Program-made: the position numbers and the translations under genes | Notes under the pieces: model-generated | The model's input: the letters and a program-made list of their open reading frames with translations, nothing else | Databases searched by the model: none | What the model was told of the DNA's origin: nothing | In this document: in pieces, positions 1 through 5,418 of the stretch | Layout of the letters: each line of letters begins with the position of its first letter | Position numbering within the stretch: the first letter of the stretch is position 1 | Origin: Myxococcales bacterium | GTDB lineage: Bacteria > Myxococcota_A > UBA9160 > SMWR01 | DNA length: 11,403 bases | Direction of reading: 5' to 3' | Assembly: GCA_022571825.1 (NCBI GenBank) | Contig: JACZXC010000052.1 | Coordinates: forward strand, 1 to 11,403

Positions 1-181
1 GCGCCGCCATCGCCAACGCCGCGAACAAGGCTATCGCGCCCAGGCCCACTCCCAGACCCGCTCCGGGAACCGCTCCGGGAACCGCTCCGGGAACCGCTCC
101 GGGAACCGCTCCGGGAACCGCTCCGGGAACCGCTCCGAGTACGCCGCGCCCGATCCCTGACAACCGGTGGCTTCCAACCAT
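1..181 (-). CDS. Possible N-terminus of a membrane or secreted protein with GAVP repeats (3' end outside window)
   Basis: An ATG on the minus strand (179-181) is preceded by a G-rich Shine-Dalgarno-like stretch containing GGGGGAG five bases upstream. It opens a frame that continues to the left edge (60 codons). It reads about 15 ordinary residues, six GAVP tetrapeptides encoded by the 12-bp repeat, and then the hydrophobic run GLGVGLGAIALFAALAMAA, which could be a membrane segment or late signal sequence. Codons after the repeat have strongly GC-rich third positions. It would lie downstream of the minus-strand gene at 327-1643 in the same direction. The plus-strand reading over the same bases is an equally serious candidate, and Ala/Gly/Leu-rich stretches arise easily by chance in GC-rich DNA. 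Confidence 0.3.
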   Translation of the reverse strand, partial: MVGSHRLSGIGRGVLGAVPGAVPGAVPGAVPGAVPGAVPGAGLGVGLGAIALFAALAMAA

Positions 182-326
182 GGGGACTCCCCCCGTGGGG
201 CGTCGTCGGATCGGCGACTCCCCAAGGATACTAACCCTACGCTCGAGGATCGGTTTCGGTTTCGGCCCGGTCCCCGCGGCCCCCCGGGGAGTCGGGCGCC
301 AACGGCCCAAAACGGCATCCGTATGA
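3..326 (+). CDS. Possible C-terminal end of a Pro/Ala/Thr-rich protein (5' end outside window)
   Basis: One plus-strand frame is open from the left edge to a TGA at 324-326, giving 107 visible residues. It begins with an alanine-rich helical-looking stretch (AAIANAANKAIA). A proline-rich run (PRPTPRP), six APGT repeats and a further APSTPRPIP follow. The first dozen codons fit the purine-N-pyrimidine pattern of real genes well, and the proline-rich character continues on both sides of the repeat. After about base 140 third-position GC falls and the sequence looks less gene-like. The stop directly abuts the stop of the convergent gene at 327. It could be the low-complexity tail or linker of an envelope protein. 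No domain is visible. A second plus frame (Arg/Ser/Gly/Asn repeats, stop at 158-160) and a minus frame compete with it. Confidence 0.35.
   Translation, partial: AAIANAANKAIAPRPTPRPAPGTAPGTAPGTAPGTAPGTAPGTAPSTPRPIPDNRWLPTMGTPPVGRRRIGDSPRILTLRSRIGFGFGPVPAAPRGVGRQRPKTASV
58..137. repeat. 12-bp tandem repeat, six perfect copies
   Basis: The unit CCGCTCCGGGAA occurs six times without a mismatch from 58 to 129, followed by an 8-base partial copy to 137. The unit length is a multiple of three, so gain or loss of copies would not shift any reading frame. In the three most relevant frames it reads Ala-Pro-Gly-Thr (plus, frame of base 3), Arg-Ser-Gly-Asn (plus, frame of base 2) or Gly-Ala-Val-Pro (minus). 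Perfect identity of all copies suggests recent slippage expansion or homogenisation. There are no spacers, so it is not a CRISPR array. Confidence 0.95.
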
Positions 327-1643
327 CTAGGGGGCGGGGAGTGGCCCGATGCGCAGGTGGACCCGCACCGAACCTTTCTCGCCCGAGAGCGTCACGCGGG
401 CGCGCTCCCAGCCGGTGAGCTTGGCGCCAGCGAGGAGCAGCCTGTCGCTCAGGCCCTCGGGAGCGTCGGCGATCTCCGCGCCGCCGATGAGCCCCTCGCC
501 GCGAAGGGAATAGGAGGTGTCGGGCAACAGGTCGAGAAGAATCGAGCCCACTGACTCCGCGGTCTTCGTCGCGCGGGTGACGATCCGGGCATCGTCCCGC
601 TCCTCGATCAGCGACCCCGCGAAATTCCCTGTGGCGCCGAGCATGCCGAGCAGCCCCTGGGCGCGCTCGCGGTTGGGCATGGTGGCGATCTGGATCCGGA
701 AGGGCGCGGCCGGGTCGATGAATCCCGCGTAGAGAGGCTTGCCCTGGATCGCGAGTACGTTTTCCAGACGACCCCGGGTTCCATTCTTCAGGGTTTCGGC
801 GAACCGGAAGCTCCGCGGTCGCGCGCCCGAACCCACAGCCAGCTCGAAGACGAATGTGTGGTCAGCCAGGTGTTCATCGAGATCGAGCTCCAGCGCTTCC
901 AGGAGCACCAGAGCCCGGCGTCGCGGGCGTTGGGGCGCAGCGCGGTGCACCGAGAATGCGATCGTCAGGTCGGTCTGCTCACTGGCCTCGGGTCCACGAA
1001 TGATGCGGTATCGGCCCGTTCGGAGTCCGGCGGTGGCTTCCCGCTGCTTCGATCCGGCTCGGGACCTCGCGGCGGAAACCGGGTCGCCCAGGGAGGTGAA
1101 GAGCTGCAGCTCCAGGTCGTCGCGACTTTGCTTGCGCGCGAACTTCAAAATGGCGCCGAGCAAGCCGAGGCCGCCCGCCACCGGGGTTCCCGGACCGGGC
1201 AGTCCCCGGACGAGCCCGGCGGCGAGATCCGTCAGCTTCTCCGCGGTCTCGAGGGAGTCGCGGACGTCGCGGTCCGATTCGATCAGGCTCACTTCGAGGT
1301 CGAGGATGCCTTCGGGCGCTCCGTAGTAGAGGAGGCGATTCGCCAGTCGTTCCGGGTGCTCGAGGCGATAGAGCAACGATTCCCGACTCTGGCCGGTTAC
1401 CTTCGCAGACCATCTCAGCGGCGTTTCCTGGCCGCTGATACGAAAGTGAAGGAAGCCCTCGACGTTCGGGTGTCCGGATCCAGTCCGTCGTTTCGGATGG
1501 CGACGTCGCTCGTCCGACGCGAACAGGCGGCGGATCTCGATCTCTTGGAGGACGATCAGCGCCAGGTCCTTCGGCCCGATCACCTCGCCGCGACTCGGGG
1601 GGAGGATTCGAATGGTTTTCTGCGAGCTCAGACTGCGAGGCAC
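327..1643 (-). CDS. Unrecognised two-domain protein, probable internal duplication
   Basis: Long minus-strand frame ending in TAG at 327-329; I do not recognise a named family. With the GTG start at 1643 it has about 438 residues. The two halves resemble each other. Residues 27-41 (LALIVLQEIEIRRLF) match the pattern of 243-259 (RALVLLEALELDLDEHL). A strand with a following polar loop at 62-80 pairs with 262-282. A segment ending in a helical stretch (101-143) pairs with 301-345. Each half therefore looks like alternating beta strands with one amphipathic helix, perhaps a C2-like or other beta-sandwich fold (inference only). There is no signal peptide, membrane segment or catalytic motif, so it is probably cytoplasmic. 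The start is uncertain because no good Shine-Dalgarno is visible. TTG at 1682 and GTG at 1583 are alternatives; the second would remove the conserved-looking KTIRILPP stretch. The frame stays open upstream to 2036, but that part overlaps the GDSL gene and lacks protein-like character. Confidence 0.7.
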   Translation of the reverse strand: MPRSLSSQKTIRILPPSRGEVIGPKDLALIVLQEIEIRRLFASDERRRHPKRRTGSGHPNVEGFLHFRISGQETPLRWSAKVTGQSRESLLYRLEHPERLANRLLYYGAPEGILDLEVSLIESDRDVRDSLETAEKLTDLAAGLVRGLPGPGTPVAGGLGLLGAILKFARKQSRDDLELQLFTSLGDPVSAARSRAGSKQREATAGLRTGRYRIIRGPEASEQTDLTIAFSVHRAAPQRPRRRALVLLEALELDLDEHLADHTFVFELAVGSGARPRSFRFAETLKNGTRGRLENVLAIQGKPLYAGFIDPAAPFRIQIATMPNRERAQGLLGMLGATGNFAGSLIEERDDARIVTRATKTAESVGSILLDLLPDTSYSLRGEGLIGGAEIADAPEGLSDRLLLAGAKLTGWERARVTLSGEKGSVRVHLRIGPLPAP

Positions 1644-1914
1644 TCGGTCGGCGAGGACAAGGGATCGAACCGCGGATGTCAACCGGGGCTTCGAGGGCGC
1701 CGACGCAAGCGCCCCACCGGCCGATTGGCTGGCCGAGGATAGGCAGGCAGGCCCGGCAACCCCCGGTCCGGACTGGCCTCGAGAATCGAGGCGCGGTTTC
1801 GTACTTGGCAGCCAGCCCGAGCCGCGCTGCCCACCCGAAGACGAATCAAGAATCGGGAAAGGGAATGAAAAGGAATAGAATGGTGATCTCGGGCGCCGAA
1901 AGGACTCATGCTGG
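1644..1914. other. Divergent intergenic region, promoters of both flanking genes expected
   Basis: This 271-bp stretch separates two divergently transcribed genes and holds no convincing gene. Bases 1844-1885 are unusually A-rich for this window. They include TAGAAT (1876-1881), five of six matches to a -10 box for the rightward gene, but no -35 box stands at the correct distance. On the minus strand TTGACA lies at 1682-1677 without a matching -10. A TTG within that same hexamer is an alternative start codon of the leftward gene. No terminator or operator palindrome is seen. Confidence 0.4.
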
Positions 1915-2643
1915 ATGAGGTGGATTTCTGTGAGACCGATCCGTGCCCTGGGCGCCCTGGCACTGGGACTCCTGGTCGCGCCCGCACCCTCGAAGGCCGA
2001 GACGATCGCCGCGTACGGTGATTCACTCACCGCCATGGGGGACTGGTTCCCCTGGATGCCGGCGGAGTGGACGATGCTCGACTACGGGGAGAACGGCGAT
2101 GAGTGCTACGCCGACGTGGTTCCGCGCCTGCTGGCGGATCTCGCTACGCCGGCGCATCCGGTGGTCGGCGCCGATGCAGTCGTGATCTTCTGCGGGACCA
2201 ACGATGTGCGGAAGACCTCCTACTCCGCGGTGCAGACCCTGGGCGAGATCGCGGACGGAGCCGATGCAACTCTCGCTCTCGGCATTCCGGTCGTGATCGT
2301 GGCACCGCCGCCGGTCTTCGTGGACGGCCCGGAGCCCTTCACCGTGTACAACGCGCGGCTTGCGGAGTTGCGCGACGCGATCGAGTCGCTCGCGCTCACC
2401 CTGGGGCCGGCGGTCGCGTGGGCCAACACCTACGACGTGTTCTGGGATGCCCTCGATAGCGGGTTGACCCTGGAGGACCTCTACGCGCCGGATCTCCTGC
2501 ACCCCCTCGGGTTGGGTCGGCAGCTCCTGGCCGAAACCATCGAGCCAGAGCTGGTGCGGGTACCGGAGCCCTCCCCCCCGATGCTCCTGATTGCGGGCCT
2601 CACGGGGCTGGCCCTGGCGTGGAGGCAGGGTCCCCTCGCGTAA
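1915..2643 (+). CDS. Secreted SGNH/GDSL-family hydrolase with PEP-CTERM sorting signal
   Basis: Predicted serine esterase/lipase-type hydrolase of the SGNH/GDSL superfamily; the substrate cannot be told. The SGNH blocks are visible: GDSLT with nucleophile Ser37, a glycine region near 58-61 (block II), GTND at 94-97 with the oxyanion Asn96, and DLLHP with Asp193 and His196. The N-terminus is a signal peptide: Arg7 and Arg10, a hydrophobic Leu/Ala core, and probable cleavage after SKA at 28. The C-terminus is a PEP-CTERM signal: VPEP at 216-219, a hydrophobic helix about 222-235, then a short tail with only one arginine. The protein should be exported, handled by an exosortase encoded elsewhere, and released or anchored at the surface. 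The ATG at 1915 has a distant AGGA. The in-frame GTG at 1930 has AGGTGG six bases upstream and would still leave a complete signal peptide, so it may be the real start. The 3' end overlaps the convergent bufC by 44 bp. Confidence 0.93.
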   Translation: MRWISVRPIRALGALALGLLVAPAPSKAETIAAYGDSLTAMGDWFPWMPAEWTMLDYGENGDECYADVVPRLLADLATPAHPVVGADAVVIFCGTNDVRKTSYSAVQTLGEIADGADATLALGIPVVIVAPPPVFVDGPEPFTVYNARLAELRDAIESLALTLGPAVAWANTYDVFWDALDSGLTLEDLYAPDLLHPLGLGRQLLAETIEPELVRVPEPSPPMLLIAGLTGLALAWRQGPLA

Positions 2644-3490
2644 GCACCTCGTCTCGGGCCCAGAGGTCCAGGAGGGACGCGAGGCGTTGGGCAGCTTGCG
2701 CGTGGGAAGTCCCCGGGGCCTGCCGTTCGAGCAGTCGCTCGCCGAGCTGCGCCAGGCTGGCACCCTTCGTTTCCAGCAGTTCGAGACAGCTCTCCTCGTC
2801 GGGGGTGACGGAGCGATGGAAGACGGCGAAGCCCTTGCGCCAGACCCGCACCCCGATGGTTTCTCCCGGGGTCGGACTCTTCGAAGCGCCGTCGGTCGCG
2901 AAATCTCCGCCGGCGTCGAGACGCTTCCAGAGCGGCAGTACCCGGGCATCCAAGCGCAGCGCGCGGTAGCTCGGAATCAGCGTCGGAACGAAGGTCTCGG
3001 GCGCGGAGCCGGCGTCGAGGAGGTCCCGCCGCGACAGGGGCACCGCGTCGGTGTCGTCGAACACGTCAAATCGCGCCCACTCCAGGCGGGCCAGGCCGGC
3101 GAGAGCCGGAAACGAACGCTCGAGAGCGTGTGTCTCCAGAAATCCGGGGAGCGCACGACCGAGCTCACGAAGCGAGTAATGTTTTGGAGGATGGGCCAGC
3201 AGATAGTCGGTCACCAGATTGTGAAACGGCGCATCGCCGATCTGCGCGGCGACCTTCGGGAAGTTCTCCGCCAGGCAATCGCGCAGCCGGTGGAAGTACA
3301 TGTCGGCGTAGATGTCGAGGCGCTCGGTCGGGTCGAGCCGCGCGTCCGGGCGCACCAGGAAGGAGAGATCCTCCGATGCCAGGTCTCCTCGGCGGTGCAG
3401 CTCCGCTGCCCCCGGGCCCACACCCTCGGGCGCGGTGATGAGGCGCCAGAAGAGCGACTGCACCCGGTGCAGGTCGGGAAATCGCTGCAC
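2600..3490 (-). CDS. bufC: BufC: DUF2063 (HvfC/BufC) partner protein of the MNIO maturase
   Basis: 296-residue protein with the pattern of the DUF2063 (HvfC/BufC) N-terminal domain. The stretch LDIYADMYFHRLRDCLAENF at 58-77 is followed by conserved-looking YLLAHPPKHYSLRELG (96-111) and LARLEWARFDVFDD (133-146). A second, less conserved domain fills about 180-290. In bufferin and methanobactin systems such proteins pair with the DUF692/MNIO enzyme and help present the precursor peptide, so BufC is expected to act in the cytoplasm as the recognition partner of BufB. The start is GTG with GGGGAG eight bases upstream and lies one base after the bufB stop, so the two genes are probably translationally coupled. 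It is the last gene of the bufA2-bufB-bufC operon. Its final 44 bp overlap the end of the convergent GDSL gene. Family assignment is strong; the role is taken from relatives. Confidence 0.92.
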   Translation of the reverse strand: MQRFPDLHRVQSLFWRLITAPEGVGPGAAELHRRGDLASEDLSFLVRPDARLDPTERLDIYADMYFHRLRDCLAENFPKVAAQIGDAPFHNLVTDYLLAHPPKHYSLRELGRALPGFLETHALERSFPALAGLARLEWARFDVFDDTDAVPLSRRDLLDAGSAPETFVPTLIPSYRALRLDARVLPLWKRLDAGGDFATDGASKSPTPGETIGVRVWRKGFAVFHRSVTPDEESCLELLETKGASLAQLGERLLERQAPGTSHAQAAQRLASLLDLWARDEVLTRGDPASTPGPAP

Positions 3491-3491
3491 G

Positions 3492-4331
3492 TCAGGCGCT
3501 CCCCGGGTTTGCGAGACTCGCCTGCTGCGCAGCCCGCGCCCGCAGGCACTCGGCTTCGAGGGTATCCCAGTCGGGGACGTCCTCGTCCCATTCCACCAGG
3601 GTCGATACCGCTCCGATGCGCCGGGTGGCGAAGCGGTACAGATCCCAGACCTCGTTGCAAACCCGCCGGCTGTGGCTGTCGAGCAGGTGAGTGCCGCGGT
3701 CGGTGTGTCCGGCGAGATGCATCTGCCAGATGCGCTCGGCGGGCAGAGCTTCCAGGTACTTCTTCGGGTCGAAGCCGTGGTTCGCGGCGCTCACGTAGAC
3801 GTTGTTTATGTCGAGCAGGATGCCGCAGTCGGCACGAACGGCCACCTGGGCCAGGAACTCCCATTCGGTGAGGGTTGAGCCGGCGAAGGTGAGATAGGTC
3901 GAGACATTTTCGAGGGCGATGCGCCGGCCCAGGTGTTCTTGCACCGCCGCCACCCGCGCCACGACGTGGTCGAGCGCTTCCTCGGTGTAGGGCAGGGGCA
4001 GAAGATCGTGGGCGTTGTGTCCCCCGACGCCGGTCCAGCACAGGTGATCCGACACCCAGGCCGGTTGGATCCACGCGGCCAGCGCGCCCAGGCGGTCGAG
4101 GTAGCCGCGGTCCAGGGGATCCGTCGAACCGATCGACAGGCTCACCCCATGCAGCACTACGGCGTAGTCGCGGCGCACCTGCTCGAGGACGTGGCGCGGG
4201 CGTCCCCCGTTGACCATGAAGTTCTCGGAGATGACCTCGAACCAGTCGACCCGCGTGGGACCCGCGAGCACGCGATCGAAGTGCTCGCGTCGCAGGCCCA
4301 CGCCGTTTCCGAGCTGAGGAACCGAGGTCAC
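3492..4331 (-). CDS. bufB: BufB: MNIO (DUF692) family bufferin maturase, multinuclear iron oxidase
   Basis: 279-residue TIM-barrel enzyme of the DUF692 family, now called MNIO (multinuclear non-heme iron-dependent oxidative enzymes; relatives MbnB, TglH, ChrH). In bufferin systems the enzyme oxidises cysteines of the BufA peptide to thiooxazole-type heterocycles. Family landmarks are GVGLRREHF at 10-18, WFEVISENFM at 30-39, LHGVSLSIGS with His61, SDHLCW with Asp95-His96, LENVS with Glu141, DINNVYVSAANHGFD starting at Asp174, HLAGH with His205 and His209, DSH with Asp218 and His220, and LVEWD with Glu247. These include the His/Asp/Glu residues expected to bind the iron cluster, so the enzyme looks intact and of normal length. 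The start is a GTG with only a poor Shine-Dalgarno; no in-frame ATG lies nearby upstream. It follows bufA2 after a 94-bp hairpin-rich spacer and is followed by bufC after one base. Confidence 0.95.
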   Translation of the reverse strand: MTSVPQLGNGVGLRREHFDRVLAGPTRVDWFEVISENFMVNGGRPRHVLEQVRRDYAVVLHGVSLSIGSTDPLDRGYLDRLGALAAWIQPAWVSDHLCWTGVGGHNAHDLLPLPYTEEALDHVVARVAAVQEHLGRRIALENVSTYLTFAGSTLTEWEFLAQVAVRADCGILLDINNVYVSAANHGFDPKKYLEALPAERIWQMHLAGHTDRGTHLLDSHSRRVCNEVWDLYRFATRRIGAVSTLVEWDEDVPDWDTLEAECLRARAAQQASLANPGSA

Positions 4332-4344
4332 CGGATCTGCCGAA

Positions 4345-4371
4345 GGCCCCTCGCCATCTGCCCAAGGGGCC
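4345..4371 (-). other. Hairpin in the bufA2-bufB spacer, proximal to bufB
   Basis: A perfect 7-bp inverted repeat, GGCCCCT (4345-4351) and AGGGGCC (4365-4371), encloses a 13-base loop. It lies about 14 bases upstream of the bufB GTG start. In bufB mRNA it could fold close to the translation start, protect the 3' end of a short bufA2 message, or lower read-through into bufB. It has no U-run, so it is not a canonical intrinsic terminator. That the structure forms is an inference from base pairing alone. Confidence 0.4.
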
Positions 4372-4379
4372 TGGCGATG

Positions 4380-4410
4380 GGCCCGACCGGCGACCCCGGG
4401 GCCGCGGGCC
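4380..4410 (-). other. GC-rich hairpin just downstream of bufA2
   Basis: GGCCCG (4380-4385) pairs with CGGGCC (4405-4410). Inside, after a two-base bulge, CGGC (4388-4391) pairs with GCCG (4401-4404) around a 9-base loop. In the minus-strand transcript it starts about 15 bases after the bufA2 stop. Position and strength suit an mRNA-stabilising or attenuating element that would let the small precursor be made in excess over its enzymes. No U-tract follows. In GC-rich DNA such pairings also occur by chance. Confidence 0.4.
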
Positions 4411-4425
4411 GGGCTCCAGTGGGCG

Positions 4426-4689
4426 CTAGTCCCCGAGGACCGTGCCGCCCTTGTCGGTGCAATCCTCGGCAGAAGTGGTATGCACCCAGCCCTTGCCCTT
4501 GCAGCTGTTCTGTCCGCTGCAGCTGTGGCTGCCGTCCGCCGCGGCGCACTCGCCCTGTCCGCCGCACTTGTTGATCCCCGCGCACTTCACCTCGCCACCT
4601 TCTGCGCGCGCGTTATCCGCCATCAAGCTGGCTCCGCCGGCCAGCAGTCCCAGCGCGGCACTCGCGATCAGAATTCCCTGGAGCTTCAT
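4426..4689 (-). CDS. bufA2: BufA2-type bufferin precursor, secreted six-cysteine metallophore peptide
   Basis: 87-residue precursor with a signal peptide (Lys2, then a hydrophobic Ile/Leu/Ala core; likely cleavage after NARA at residue 29) and a mature part of about 58 residues containing six cysteines (36, 42, 48, 57, 63, 77). Two related motifs lie in tandem: KCAGINKCGGQGEC at 35-48 and HSCSGQNSCKGKGW at 55-68, that is C-x-G-x-N-x-C repeated. The tail is rich in Thr, Asp and Gly. This matches the BufA2 group of bufferins, exported peptides whose cysteines are partly modified by the DUF692 enzyme before secretion and which bind copper in the periplasm. The signal peptide thus doubles as leader. 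ATG start with GAGG eight bases upstream; stop TAG at 4426-4428. It is first gene of the operon with bufB and bufC. Which cysteines are modified cannot be read from sequence. Confidence 0.9.
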   Translation of the reverse strand: MKLQGILIASAALGLLAGGASLMADNARAEGGEVKCAGINKCGGQGECAAADGSHSCSGQNSCKGKGWVHTTSAEDCTDKGGTVLGD

Positions 4690-4943
4690 CCTGTCTACCT
4701 CGATTCGGGCGCTACGCGACCGGCGCCCCCCCGTCGCTCGTGGAGCCGTCGGTGCACCCCATGGCAGCCCACTCTAACACCAGGGCAACCCGCTGTCCGA
4801 TCCTGAGATGCTCGGTGGCGTGAGGGGGTTTCGCGGAGGCTGACTCGGCCGATGACGCCCCGGCCGCGGCCCCGTCCTCAATAGGCGCGGGCGAACTGCC
4901 GCTGAAATAGGGGAGCGGGTCGGATCGGCCGGCAATCGGAGGC
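4690..4943. promoter_or_regulatory. Divergent intergenic region between bufA2 and the Rieske gene
   Basis: This 254-bp gap separates bufA2 (leftward) from the Rieske gene (rightward) and must hold the promoter of the bufferin operon and probably that of the Rieske gene. No frame in it looks coding. Reading leftward, TTGCCC followed 16 bases later by TGCCAT is the best sigma70-like pair, but it is weak. I see no convincing metal-sensor palindrome or ECF-sigma promoter. The region call rests on gene orientation; the exact sites are unresolved. Confidence 0.45.
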
Positions 4944-4949
4944 GTGACA

Positions 4950-5264
4950 TTGGGACAGGGCGAGGCGCGGTGGCACCCGGTGGGGCCCGTAGGGCAGATC
5001 ACCGAGGGTCGGCCCATGCGCGTGGACATCGGCGAGCGCGCCTTCGCCGTGGGCCGGGTCGGGGATCGCTTCTTCGCCGTGGACAATGCCTGTCCCCACG
5101 CGGGCTGGAGCCTCGGGAACGGAAGTCTCGAGGGCAAGCGATTGGTCTGCTCGCTTCACGGCTGGAATTTCGACGTGTTCACCGGGGAGTGCATGCTCTC
5201 CGGCGACAAGCTTGGCACCTATCCCGTGCGCGTCGAGAACCAATTCCTCGAAGTCTTCTTCTGA
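4950..5264 (+). CDS. Small stand-alone Rieske [2Fe-2S] ferredoxin
   Basis: About 104 residues forming a single Rieske domain. From the TTG start, the ligand pairs are Cys48-Pro-His50 (ACPHAG) and Cys67-x2-His70 (CSLHGW), the standard C-x-H/C-x2-H arrangement with 16 residues between boxes. The GWNFDVFTGE strand pattern and the YPVRVENQFLEV end are typical of soluble Rieske ferredoxins of ring-hydroxylating oxygenases or the NirD type. It is a cytoplasmic electron carrier, with no signal peptide or membrane anchor. No oxygenase, reductase or nitrite reductase gene lies nearby, so the partner is unknown. GGAGG at 4938-4942 is seven bases before TTG 4950 but only one base before GTG 4944, which favours TTG; GTG 4944 would add two residues. 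It is transcribed divergently from the bufferin operon, and a functional link is possible but unsupported. Confidence 0.9.
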   Translation: MGQGEARWHPVGPVGQITEGRPMRVDIGERAFAVGRVGDRFFAVDNACPHAGWSLGNGSLEGKRLVCSLHGWNFDVFTGECMLSGDKLGTYPVRVENQFLEVFF

Positions 5265-5272
5265 CCTGCCCT

Positions 5273-5289
5273 GAATCGATCTGCGATTC
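5273..5289 (+). terminator. Weak hairpin after the Rieske gene
   Basis: GAATCG (5273-5278) and CGATTC (5284-5289) form a perfect 6-bp stem with a 5-base loop eight bases after the Rieske stop. No T-run follows, so termination is doubtful. The rest of the gap up to 5418 shows no gene. A TTGACT at 5367-5372 lacks a good -10 partner. Confidence 0.25.
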
Positions 5290-5418
5290 TCGGTGAGGCG
5301 CTGCGGTAATTCCGCCGACGTCTTGGGTTGTGGCGGTGTTGATCGAGCGCTTCCTCGGGCTCGCCTTTGACTGACAGAGGGCGGCGCGCACAGTGGTGAG
5401 ACCGTGTAGGATTCCGTC

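Noticed and set aside
58..137. Repeat cluster as a CRISPR array or replication-origin iterons
   Set aside because: The 12-bp units are head-to-tail without spacers, GC-rich and frame-preserving, with no cas or rep gene nearby; they fit a protein-level or slippage repeat.
1677..1682. TTGACA (minus strand) as a -35 box for the two-domain protein gene
   Set aside because: The hexamer 17 bases downstream (TGTCCT) is a poor -10, and the TTG may instead be a start codon.
858..1742. Plus-strand open frame of 294 codons
   Set aside because: It is antisense to the two-domain protein, whose translation has regular strand/helix patterns and an internal repeat; the plus reading has neither.
1644..2036. 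N-terminal extension of the minus-strand gene back to an ATG at 2036
   Set aside because: The added part overlaps the signal peptide and catalytic region of the GDSL gene and reads as low-complexity Ser/Arg/Pro sequence; later GTG/TTG starts fit better.
3211..4365. Minus-strand open frame of 384 codons
   Set aside because: It is a frame-shifted shadow of bufB and bufC, rich in Arg/Gly/Pro, and lacks their conserved motifs.
5367..5395. TTGACT as a -35 box for the addB operon
   Set aside because: No acceptable -10 hexamer lies 16-18 bases downstream.
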